From: Phascolarctobacterium sp.
Lineage (GTDB): Bacteria > Bacillota > Negativicutes > Acidaminococcales > Acidaminococcaceae
Assembly: GCA_016302525.1 (NCBI GenBank)
Contig: JAEDNJ010000053.1
Coordinates: 1-9,320, forward strand
Direction: 5' to 3'
Length of the DNA: 9,320 nucleotides
The notes beneath the pieces are model-generated. The model worked only from the letters and a program-made list of their open reading frames with translations. It did no database searches and was not told the DNA's origin. A program made the translations under genes and the position numbers. Within the stretch, counting starts at the first letter, position 1. Each line of letters opens with the position of its first letter. Below, piece after piece: positions 1-5,832 of this stretch.

Positions 1-111
1 GAGCTAGAGAGTGCAGGCTACTATGTGGCTGTGGCTGTGGCAATTTGCTTGGCTATGGTAATTGGTTTAAACTGGTACTTATATCGCTGTAAGAAGCGTG
101 AGCAGGGCTAA
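1..111 (+). CDS. modB: Molybdate ABC transporter permease ModB, C-terminal end (partial)
   Basis: Only the last 36 codons are inside the window; the frame is open from base 1 to a TAA at 109-111. The visible part is one hydrophobic membrane helix (Tyr-Tyr-Val-Ala-Val-Ala through Met-Val-Ile-Gly-Leu) followed by a short basic cytoplasmic tail (Arg-Cys-Lys-Lys-Arg-Glu-Gln-Gly). This is how an ABC permease ends. The assignment to ModB rests mainly on context: the next two genes are the ATPase and the binding protein of a molybdate importer, and the permease is otherwise missing. ModB forms the membrane channel that ModA feeds and ModC powers. The gap to modC is 25 bases, so both are in one operon. 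A tungstate-type permease (TupB or WtpB) cannot be excluded from such a short piece. Confidence 0.72.
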   Translation, partial: ELESAGYYVAVAVAICLAMVIGLNWYLYRCKKREQG

Positions 112-136
112 GCGATAGGCTTTACAGGAGGGCTCC

Positions 137-826
137 ATGATTTTAGAGGTAGAAATTACAAAGAAGCTGAAGGAGTTCACGCTAGAGGTAGCTTTTACGC
201 TAGAGAAAAGTGAGGCTGCCGAGTCTGCTGTGCTGGGTCTGATGGGCAGCAGCGGCAGCGGCAAGAGCATGAGCTTGAAGTGTATTGCTGGCATAGCAAG
301 GCCAGACTTTGGCAGAATCATCCTTGATGGCAGGGTGCTCTTTGACAGTACCGAGGGAATTAACCTGCCACCCCAGGAGCGACACATTGGTTATTTGTTT
401 CAAAGCTACGCTTTATTTCCCAATATGAGCGTTGCGGAAAATATCTGCTGTGGCCTAGAGGTACGAGAGCTTTCTGCGGTAGACAGGCACAAGGAGCTGG
501 GCGAGCTTATACAGAGATTTAAGCTCTGTGGGCTGGAAAACCGCTATCCCCGTCAATTAAGCGGCGGGCAAAAGCAAAGGGTGGCTCTAGCCCGTATGCT
601 GGCGGCAAGGCCGAGGGTGCTGCTCTTAGACGAGCCCTTTTCTGCCTTGGATTGGGAGCTAAAGCAGGAGCTAAGGCTAGAAATGCAGGCTATTCTCGAA
701 GGCTATGACGGGCTGGCGCTCCTGGTCAGCCATGATAAAGAGGAAATAGAATTTTTATGTGGCTCTTATAGGCGCCTTGAAGAGGGCAAATTCCTAGGAG
801 ATGAAGTATTATGCAAGCCTATGTAA
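137..826 (+). CDS. modC: Molybdate ABC transporter ATP-binding protein ModC, short form without TOBE/Mop domain
   Basis: The ATPase subunit that drives molybdate import, acting at the inner face of the membrane. All nucleotide-binding motifs are present: Walker A GSSGSGKS (37-44), Q-loop Gln89, signature LSGGQ (141-145), Walker B LLLDEP (162-167), D-loop SALD (169-172) and switch His199. At 229 residues it ends right after the ATPase domain, whereas classical ModC proteins are about 350 residues with a C-terminal molybdate-binding TOBE/Mop domain. That part is absent here, so feedback by bound molybdate through this subunit is not expected. AGGAGGG at 126-132 lies 4 bases before the ATG and supports this start. 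The 3' end overlaps modA by 16 bases, which implies translational coupling. The function is inferred from the neighbouring modA, since the ATPase alone could serve another oxyanion. Confidence 0.9.
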   Translation: MILEVEITKKLKEFTLEVAFTLEKSEAAESAVLGLMGSSGSGKSMSLKCIAGIARPDFGRIILDGRVLFDSTEGINLPPQERHIGYLFQSYALFPNMSVAENICCGLEVRELSAVDRHKELGELIQRFKLCGLENRYPRQLSGGQKQRVALARMLAARPRVLLLDEPFSALDWELKQELRLEMQAILEGYDGLALLVSHDKEEIEFLCGSYRRLEEGKFLGDEVLCKPM

Positions 827-1641
827 AGAAAAGATTAGCATTTGTCGTAATGAGCATTTTGGCCCTGTGTCTGCTTGTAGTCTGTGGCGGCTGTTGTGGT
901 GGCAAGAAGCAAGCTCAGCAGAATAAGCCTAATAAGCATAAGCAGACTGTTACCCTGCGTTTGGCTGCTGCTGCCAGCTTGGAGAAGGTTTTTGTTCAGC
1001 AGCTCCTGCCTGGCTTTGCGGCTAAGCACCCGGAGGTGATGGTCGAAGCAAGCTATGATGCCTCTGGCAGGCTGCAAAAGCAGATAGAGCAGGGCTTTAA
1101 GGCGGATGTGTTTATTTCTGCCTCGCCTAAGCAAATGCAGGCCCTCGTGACAAAGGGCTATATTAATAAGGAAGCTGTGCAGCCGCTTTTAGAAAATAAG
1201 CTGGTTTTGATTGTGCCTAAAAATAACCAGGGAAAGCTTAAAGGCTTTAAGGACTTTCCCCTAGCTAAGCACCCCGCTATAGGTGACCCGAAGAGCGTGC
1301 CTGCTGGGCAATATGCTAAGGAGGCTCTGACGAGCCTGGGGCTGTGGACGGCGGTGGAGCCAAGGCTGAGCCTAGGCACGAATGTGGTGCAGGTACTCAA
1401 CTGGGTTGCAGAGGGCAGTGCGGATGCTGGCATGGTCTACGCCTCTGATGCGGCTGCGAATAAAAGGGTGCTGGTGGTTGAGGAGGCTCCTGTAGGCAGC
1501 TTAAAGAAAAAGGTGCTTTATCCTGTCGGCGTGCTGCAAAGAACGGAGCAGGAAAAGCTGGCTAAGGACTTTGTAGCCTATCTTTTTAGTACGGAGGCGG
1601 CCAAGGCCTTTCAGGAATACGGCTTTACGGTAGCAAAATGA
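811..1641 (+). CDS. modA: Molybdate-binding protein ModA (probable lipoprotein)
   Basis: Extracytoplasmic solute-binding protein that captures molybdate, and usually tungstate, for ModBC. Residues 1-31 are an export signal: basic start, hydrophobic stretch 9-24, then a Cys/Gly cluster (C25, C28, C29) where a lipid could be attached. The lipobox is not canonical: Val precedes C25, and Cys-Gly-Gly precedes C28. The mature part carries ModA hallmarks: AAAASL with Ser56, SGRLQKQIEQG with Ser85, DVFISAS (99-105), the GDP-x-SVPAGQYAKEAL segment, and AGMVY with Tyr210, matching the oxyanion-contact positions of the family. Length (276) is slightly above the typical 250 because of a Lys/Gln/Asn-rich spacer after the signal. 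AGGAG at 796-800, inside modC, lies 10 bases before the ATG. The order B-C-A differs from the commoner A-B-C. Confidence 0.93.
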   Translation: MQAYVKKRLAFVVMSILALCLLVVCGGCCGGKKQAQQNKPNKHKQTVTLRLAAAASLEKVFVQQLLPGFAAKHPEVMVEASYDASGRLQKQIEQGFKADVFISASPKQMQALVTKGYINKEAVQPLLENKLVLIVPKNNQGKLKGFKDFPLAKHPAIGDPKSVPAGQYAKEALTSLGLWTAVEPRLSLGTNVVQVLNWVAEGSADAGMVYASDAAANKRVLVVEEAPVGSLKKKVLYPVGVLQRTEQEKLAKDFVAYLFSTEAAKAFQEYGFTVAK

Positions 1642-1651
1642 GGTTAGAAGC

Positions 1652-2680
1652 ATGAAATTAATTAAAACAGAGGATGCGGTGGGCTGTGTACTCTGTCACG
1701 ACCTGACCCAGATTATTAAGGGTGTGACGAAGGATGCGGTTTTCCGCAAGGGACATATCGTAAGAGAAGAGGATATTCCTGTGCTGCTGTCGATTGGCAA
1801 GGATAACCTCTACGTGTGGGAGGCAGACCCCAAGCTGCTGCATGAAAATGAGGCGGCTGTGCTCCTGTGTGAGCTGTGCGAAAACGAGGGTATGCTGCGT
1901 TCAGCAGAAATTAAAGAAGGCAAAATAGAGCTCACTGCTGCCTATGACGGCGTGTTTAAGGTGGATAGCGAGCGTTTAAGGCTGGTCAACGGCTTTGGAC
2001 AGCTGATGATTGCTACCCGTCACGGCAATACGGCTGTGAAAAAGGGCGATAAGCTGGCGGGTATGCGCATTATCCCCTTGGTAATCGAAAAGGAAAAAAT
2101 GCAGGCTGTCAAGGAGCTGTGCGGGGCGAAGCCTTTGCTGGAGCTAGTGCCCATCAAAAGGAAAAGGGCGGCCATCATTACCACGGGCAACGAGGTGTTC
2201 TACGGCAGAATTAAGGATACCTTTACCCCGGTAGTAGAGGCTAAGCTGGCGGAATACGGCTCTGAGGTTATCTTTAAAAGGGTGCTGGGAGATGACCATG
2301 TGCAGATTACAGCGGCTATCAAGGAGGCTGTGGAGCGTGGTGCTGACTTTGTTTTATGCACTGGCGGGATGAGCGTAGACCCGGACGATAAAACACCGCT
2401 GGCAATTAAGAATACCGGTGCAGAAATTGTTTCCTACGGGGCACCAGTCCTGCCGGGAGCGATGTTCCTTTTGAGCTACTACCAAGAGAACATTCCCGTA
2501 GTGGGTCTGCCTGGCTGCGTTATGTACGCTAAGCGGACTGTTTTCGACCTGGTGCTGCCGCGCCTTTTAGCAGATGACAGGGTTACGGCTGAGGAGCTGG
2601 CTGCTCTGGGCGAGGGCGGTCTCTGCCTGGGCTGTGAGCACTGTACCTATCCTAACTGTGGCTTTGGTAAAGGCTGGTAA
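1652..2680 (+). CDS. MoCF/MoeA-like molybdopterin-binding protein with C-terminal Cys motif
   Basis: A stand-alone molybdopterin-binding protein of the MoCF_biosynth fold, related to MoeA, expected to act in the cytoplasm in molybdenum cofactor assembly or delivery. After an N-terminal MoeA-like region (1-170), the MoCF domain spans about 172-310 with TTGNEV, a GDD turn, TGGMSVDPDDKTPLAI, VLPGAMF and VVGLPG, the glycine-rich loops that bind the pterin. The last 18 residues hold four cysteines, C325, C328, C331 and C336 (C-x2-C-x2-C-x4-C), which could bind iron-sulfur or zinc. E. coli MoeA is about 410 residues, so this is shorter and of a different subfamily; it should not be named moeA. Its TGAGG ribosome site overlaps the modA stop codon and lies 8 bases before the ATG, so it is the last gene of the mod operon. 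It ends before the terminator at 2830-2875. Confidence 0.85.
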   Translation: MKLIKTEDAVGCVLCHDLTQIIKGVTKDAVFRKGHIVREEDIPVLLSIGKDNLYVWEADPKLLHENEAAVLLCELCENEGMLRSAEIKEGKIELTAAYDGVFKVDSERLRLVNGFGQLMIATRHGNTAVKKGDKLAGMRIIPLVIEKEKMQAVKELCGAKPLLELVPIKRKRAAIITTGNEVFYGRIKDTFTPVVEAKLAEYGSEVIFKRVLGDDHVQITAAIKEAVERGADFVLCTGGMSVDPDDKTPLAIKNTGAEIVSYGAPVLPGAMFLLSYYQENIPVVGLPGCVMYAKRTVFDLVLPRLLADDRVTAEELAALGEGGLCLGCEHCTYPNCGFGKGW

Positions 2681-2767
2681 GCAGCTGGAAAGAGCTGGCA
2701 ACAAGTCTAGCAAGGACTGGTAATAAGCTTTGAAAAAGCTGGTTAGAAGTATTGTAAGGGCTGCTGG
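2673..2767 (+). repeat. Degenerate GCTGG short repeats after the mod operon
   Basis: The pentamer GCTGG, or ACTGG once, recurs at 2673, 2684, 2694, 2716, 2738 and 2763, usually preceded by purines and followed by T/A-A. Spacings are 11, 10, 22, 22 and 25 bases, roughly multiples of a helical turn. The first copy is the Trp codon context at the end of the gene. No coding frame runs through them. Function is unknown and chance is possible. Confidence 0.35.
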
Positions 2768-2795
2768 GAAGTAAGAATAAAAAGCACATAGACAA

Positions 2796-2821
2796 CAAAA
2801 AAGACATACGCTGGTATGTCT
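2796..2821 (-). terminator. Rho-independent terminator of the minus-strand HEPN-like gene
   Basis: Perfect 8-bp stem AGACATAC (2802-2809) and GTATGTCT (2814-2821) with the loop GCTG. Read on the minus strand, the stem is followed by a run of six T (complement of 2797-2802) and then GT. On the plus strand there is no T tract, so it works for the minus-strand gene that stops at 2896. Confidence 0.78.
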
Positions 2822-2829
2822 GAACGAAG

Positions 2830-2875
2830 AAGAGCCTGAACCAAGTCAAAGCTTAGTACAGGCTCTTGTTTTTTG
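2830..2875 (+). terminator. Rho-independent terminator of the mod operon
   Basis: Perfect 9-bp inverted repeat AAGAGCCTG (2830-2838) and CAGGCTCTT (2859-2867) with a 20-base loop, followed by GTTTTTTG on the plus strand. It lies about 150 bases after the stop of the molybdopterin-binding gene and beyond the minus-strand terminator at 2796-2821, so transcripts of the two converging units overlap. Confidence 0.82.
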
Positions 2876-2895
2876 AAGCTGAGTGATAGTTTTTC

Positions 2896-3735
2896 TTATT
2901 TGCTTTTGAAGATGGAGAGAATACCCTGCCAAATATCAGCGAAGAAATTGCTCTTTGTCATATTCTTAGCTCTTTGGTAGCTAAGATACTTCGGTTCAAA
3001 GTCTACGAACCAGCGACAAATCTTTTCCATAGCAATGAGACAGGTCTTGCAGCCTCGAATAGCATCATACTTATCATCACCGTGGGCAAAGCTGTTGCCA
3101 ATCATACGGATATTGTGCATTTCTGTGAAAACATTGCTGTCCACCATATCGCTAGGAATTTCCTTAGATAGTAGGTTGATTTGCTCAAAGTAATTAGTGC
3201 TTAATCCCTTTTTAGCTACAGCTTCCGTGAGTTGTAAATCCTTGATTAAGCGTTCGATAATGGCTTCGTTAGCAATGCGGAACTTTGCGCAGCAGGTTTC
3301 CTTGTCTGCAGCAAAGTATTCCTTGGCCTTGGTTACCAATACATAAATATCCTTAAAATCCGGCGTATTCAGGTACTTGAAATCAATGTCAGATAAGCGT
3401 TGCTTAGGCACTCCCTTAGCTCTGGGAGCACTGAATTTTCTAGTGGTCGTTTTTGCTGCAGCTGGCAACAGCTTCGGCTCCTGCTTTTCAGGCTTACCTT
3501 GCTTGCGCGGCAGCTGCTTTGCGTGCCCATTAGCGGGCTGTGGGGAAATTTTAGGCTTAGCCTTATTTTCCTTAGCTGCGGCAGGCTGAACTTTAGGGGG
3601 AGCTGCCTTGCTGGCTGCTGCAACCGCTTCCGTCGCTTCTGCTGCTGGCTTTACTTTAGGTCTAGGTCTAAAAAATCTTCTCTTTTTGACAGGCTGGCCC
3701 TCAGGCTTAACCTGTGTTTGTGAAATTTCTGCCAT
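2896..3735 (-). CDS. HEPN-like (DUF4145-type) protein with long basic Lys/Pro/Ala-rich N-terminus
   Basis: Function not known. Residues 1 to about 115 are low-complexity, rich in Lys, Pro and Ala (a KKRRFFRPRPK patch at 17-27, repeated Pro-Ala-Ala-Ala-Lys segments), with a strongly basic, probably disordered character suited to binding nucleic acid or an acidic surface. From about 117 a helical domain follows. Its segment IRMIGNSFAH, with Arg210 and His218, matches the conserved LRxxGNxxAH-type motif of DUF4145, a HEPN-related family also found fused to restriction enzymes. Some HEPN proteins use an Arg/His pair as an RNase site, but many DUF4145 members are not shown to be active. The C-terminus ends in an amphipathic, aromatic helix (FFADIWQGILSIF). 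AAAGGAGG (complement of 3740-3747) lies 4 bases before the ATG. It is monocistronic between its own promoter and terminator. Confidence 0.8.
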   Translation of the reverse strand: MAEISQTQVKPEGQPVKKRRFFRPRPKVKPAAEATEAVAAASKAAPPKVQPAAAKENKAKPKISPQPANGHAKQLPRKQGKPEKQEPKLLPAAAKTTTRKFSAPRAKGVPKQRLSDIDFKYLNTPDFKDIYVLVTKAKEYFAADKETCCAKFRIANEAIIERLIKDLQLTEAVAKKGLSTNYFEQINLLSKEIPSDMVDSNVFTEMHNIRMIGNSFAHGDDKYDAIRGCKTCLIAMEKICRWFVDFEPKYLSYQRAKNMTKSNFFADIWQGILSIFKSK

Positions 3736-3801
3736 TTATCCTCCTTTCCAATGCCCGTCCAGGCATTTTATCTCTGCAGGCTGTTGCTCAGCCATGTAAT
3801 A

Positions 3802-3831
3802 ATTATAGCATAGATAAGCCAAAATACTAAA
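3802..3831 (-). promoter_or_regulatory. Promoter for the minus-strand HEPN-like gene
   Basis: On the minus strand, a consensus TATAAT (complement of 3802-3807) is preceded by TGC, giving an extended -10. A weak -35 (TTTAGT, complement of 3826-3831) sits 18 bases upstream. Transcription would start near 3795, about 60 bases before the ATG. Confidence 0.65.
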
Positions 3832-3847
3832 GCTTTTTTGTATTTAC

Positions 3848-3876
3848 TTGCAATATTTTTAGGATAATGATATTAT
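3848..3876 (+). promoter_or_regulatory. Strong sigma-A-type promoter for the secreted-protein gene
   Basis: TTGCAA (3848-3853), a 17-base spacer and TATTAT (3871-3876) preceded by TGA, so an extended -10. Transcription would begin near 3883, giving a leader of about 110 bases before the ATG at 3994. No clear terminator is seen before 8763, so it may also drive the GGDEF and kinase genes. Confidence 0.65.
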
Positions 3877-3897
3877 AAAGGCAAAGAATGATTAATT

Positions 3898-3987
3898 ATG
3901 TCTAGATTTTGCTTATTATTGGCTCTTGCAGCTTTAGTACTGCGGCACAATTGGGCTTATTGTGCAAAGGTCGTTTCTACGAGGTGA
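3898..3987 (+). CDS. Possible 29-residue hydrophobic leader peptide (upstream ORF)
   Basis: An ATG at 3898 opens a 29-codon frame ending with TGA at 3985-3987, within the leader between the promoter and the gene at 3994. The product starts Met-Ser-Arg-Phe-Cys and has the hydrophobic core LLLALAALVL, then Arg-His-Asn-Trp-Ala-Tyr-Cys-Ala, so it resembles a signal peptide or a tiny membrane peptide. The stop lies inside the GAGGTGAT ribosome site of the next gene, which would allow translational coupling. Against it, no good ribosome site stands close before this ATG (AAAGG is 16 bases away and may lie upstream of the transcript start). It could be a regulatory leader, a decayed duplicate of the next gene's signal peptide, or chance. 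Confidence 0.25.
   Translation: MSRFCLLLALAALVLRHNWAYCAKVVSTR
3945..3965 (+). repeat. Perfect 7-bp inverted repeat in the leader
   Basis: GCACAAT (3945-3951) and ATTGTGC (3959-3965) around a 7-base loop, 16 bases before the ribosome site of the gene at 3994. It can form an mRNA hairpin or be an operator. There is no T tract after it, so it is not a simple terminator. Confidence 0.5.
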
Positions 3988-3993
3988 TTTACT

Positions 3994-4602
3994 ATGAAGA
4001 AAATTGTTGCTTTAACTCTGCTGCTACTGGCATTTGCAGCTTCTCTTTGTCATGCCGAGGTACAGAAATCCTATGACGATAAAAATAGCTATGCTATGAT
4101 TAAATCCTTAAAGCTTGCTCCTGCCACAGAGCTAGACCCTGAGTCTATCATCTGCGTTAATCTGCAAAAAGTCTATATTTTTGACTACAAGGGCTACGAC
4201 AAAGCTATAGGCAGATATGTGCCAGATATGTATTTTACGGTGGCTATCTTAGGCAATGCTGCGGAAAAATTTGAGTCTGAGCTGAGCTATACAACTCCTG
4301 GCGGTACTTTTACCCTGCCTATGGAGACCAAGCATAAGCAAAACAACAAAAAACAAACTATTCAGGCTACGGGCACCTGCAAGTTTTTAAGCCACTATGC
4401 GAGCACGCCCTTTATAGAGGCTTTGAAAAAGGGACAGCCGATTAAGCTGCGTGTGCAAATGAAGGCCAAGAAGAATAATGTACTAAAATATACGCTTGAG
4501 GGTGATGTGCTCAAGGATATGACAGAGATTGCCCTTTATGATATTTACAGTGACGCCAATTTTCTTAACATTGCGCAAAAGGCTAACCATAGCCCCAAGT
4601 GA
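3994..4602 (+). CDS. Secreted protein of unknown function
   Basis: I do not recognise the family. The product has 202 residues. Residues 1-21 form a clear Sec signal peptide (Met-Lys-Lys, a Leu/Ala core, then Cys-His-Ala before Glu22, a signal peptidase I site), so the mature protein lies outside the cytoplasmic membrane, in the periplasm if the cell has an outer membrane. The mature part has no membrane segment, is rich in Lys and Tyr, and has beta-like alternation (Phe-Thr-Val-Ala-Ile-Leu; Gly-Thr-Phe-Thr-Leu). It has just two cysteines, C54 and C129, which could form a disulfide. GAGGTGAT at 3981-3988 lies 5 bases before the ATG. It has a strong promoter and a structured leader. The gap to the GGDEF gene is 106 bases without a terminator, so co-transcription is possible. 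Confidence 0.8.
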   Translation: MKKIVALTLLLLAFAASLCHAEVQKSYDDKNSYAMIKSLKLAPATELDPESIICVNLQKVYIFDYKGYDKAIGRYVPDMYFTVAILGNAAEKFESELSYTTPGGTFTLPMETKHKQNNKKQTIQATGTCKFLSHYASTPFIEALKKGQPIKLRVQMKAKKNNVLKYTLEGDVLKDMTEIALYDIYSDANFLNIAQKANHSPK

Positions 4603-4604
4603 TT

Positions 4605-4620
4605 TTAATTGAACGATTAA
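4605..4620. promoter_or_regulatory. Possible operator: TTAAT-N6-ATTAA palindrome
   Basis: TTAAT (4605-4609) and ATTAA (4616-4620) are perfect inverted halves around six bases, just after the secreted-protein stop codon. The half-sites resemble those of CRP/FNR-type regulators, but the 6-base spacer is wider than the 4 of FNR or CprK boxes, so no regulator can be named. Confidence 0.3.
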
Positions 4621-4646
4621 CAACAGTAGACTTTTTAGCAGGATAT

Positions 4647-4660
4647 TACACATTTGTGTA
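4647..4660. promoter_or_regulatory. Possible operator: TACACA-TT-TGTGTA palindrome
   Basis: A perfect 6-bp inverted repeat with a 2-base centre lies 48 bases before the GGDEF start codon, in the region where a promoter or operator for that gene would be. It is too compact, and lacks a T tract, to be a terminator. The regulator is unknown. Confidence 0.3.
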
Positions 4661-4708
4661 GAGAAATGCAAGAAGTGTGCTATCTTTACAGTTGGGAATG
4701 AAAAAGTT

Positions 4709-5773
4709 ATGGAAAATAAACTACTATCCAAAATTGAAGAACAGAATAGGGAGATAGAAGAGCTTAAGGCTAAGCTGGGTAAGCATAATATAGTAATGGA
4801 GGTTGTTGGCTGCTTAGGCAAGCTGCACATTGCTGTTTATTTTATTGAGCTCTTGACGGGCAAATATAAAGAGGTTTCTATCATTACAGATATACCTAGA
4901 TTTGCGCCTGAGATGGGAGATTTTAAGACTACTACCGAAGGAATTCTTGAGCATACCGTTGGACCTGAGTATAGGGAAGCTATGCGCATTTTTCTGGATT
5001 TGTCTACAATGCGCGACCGTCTGCGTAAGCAGGATGTCATCAACATTGTTTTCCAAAATCATTCTGGCAAATGGCGGCAGGCAACCATGATTGCCAACCA
5101 CAGAGATGAGGCGGGCGAGGTTGTCAATGTGTTGTATCTCACTACGGACATAGATGACTTTAAGCGCAGGGAGATGGAATATCAGCGTGCCTTAGAGCTG
5201 TCCAATAAGCAAAAGGATGATTATCTGGAAAGCCTCTTGCAGGAGCGACAGGAAAAGGAGAACTATTATTTCAAGTCGCGCTTGGATTTGATGACGGGGC
5301 TTTACCATAAGACTATCTTCTTGGAAGAGGCGCAGGAGTATCTGGATAGCAATCCAGAGCTGAATGTGGGCCTGATTTTTCTCGATATTGATGATTTTAA
5401 GAAGATTAACGACCGCTACGGCCATCAATTTGGCGATATGGTGATTAAACGGGTGGCTGATGTGCTCAGCACCTCCCTAGCGAATAAGGATATTATCTGT
5501 CGTTATGGCGGGGATGAATTCTGTGCCCTGCTCAAGGATATTAGCCAGGAGAAGCTACAGGATAAAGTGGACTTCCTGCACAAAAAGTTAAAGAAGGAAT
5601 TTGCCTATTCCAGGGCTAAGGATATGATTTCCTGCTCGCTGGGCGTTGTTTTCCGTCAGGGTGCAGACTATGGCTGTAGTCTGGATGAGCTGATTGCTCA
5701 CGCTGATAAAGAGGCTTATAGGTGTAAGCACGCTGGCAAGGACCAGTATTCTCTGAGCGTGTTTAAGGGCTAA
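4709..5773 (+). CDS. PAS-GGDEF diguanylate cyclase
   Basis: Cytoplasmic enzyme expected to make the second messenger c-di-GMP from two GTP. Residues 1-27 form a short coiled coil. About 35-150 is a PAS-like sensor (with the LDLSTMRDRL segment and the terminal VLYLTTDIDDFKRRE), then a signalling helix (150-190), then the GGDEF domain from D193 (DLMTGLYHK). FLDIDDFKKIND and GHQFGD are intact for metal and GTP binding, the active loop is GGDEF at 267-271, and SCSLGVV and the AD-x-EAYRCKHAGK end are present. The product-inhibition site RxxD expected five residues before GGDEF is ANKD (258-261), so Arg is missing and feedback through it is unlikely. There is no membrane segment and no receiver domain. 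This ATG is the first possible start in its frame; the ribosome site is weak. It lies 59 bases before the kinase gene with no terminator between them. Confidence 0.92.
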   Translation: MENKLLSKIEEQNREIEELKAKLGKHNIVMEVVGCLGKLHIAVYFIELLTGKYKEVSIITDIPRFAPEMGDFKTTTEGILEHTVGPEYREAMRIFLDLSTMRDRLRKQDVINIVFQNHSGKWRQATMIANHRDEAGEVVNVLYLTTDIDDFKRREMEYQRALELSNKQKDDYLESLLQERQEKENYYFKSRLDLMTGLYHKTIFLEEAQEYLDSNPELNVGLIFLDIDDFKKINDRYGHQFGDMVIKRVADVLSTSLANKDIICRYGGDEFCALLKDISQEKLQDKVDFLHKKLKKEFAYSRAKDMISCSLGVVFRQGADYGCSLDELIAHADKEAYRCKHAGKDQYSLSVFKG

Positions 5774-5832
5774 ACAGGCTAGCTGAGGACTAAAGAAAAT
5801 TTTAGCGTTTCAATAGCTTTAGGAGATGACCG

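Noticed and set aside
3751..3766. Small hairpin ATGCC/GGCAT followed by TTTTA upstream of the HEPN-like gene
   Set aside because: The stem is only 5 bp, and it lies in the leader of the minus-strand gene rather than at the end of any plus-strand transcript, so it is not supported as a terminator.
4605..4620. FNR or CprK box
   Set aside because: The half-sites TTAAT and ATTAA are suggestive, but the spacer is 6 bases instead of 4, so it is only listed as an unassigned palindrome.
4698..4743. Alternative ATG at 4698, 11 bases before the GGDEF start
   Set aside because: It is in another frame and gives only a short peptide that stops within the GGDEF gene.
5774..5832. Promoter or terminator between the GGDEF and kinase genes
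   Set aside because: Only a 5-bp AT-rich inverted repeat (CTAAA/TTTAG) is seen, without a -35/-10 pair or T tract, so the two genes are treated as co-transcribed.
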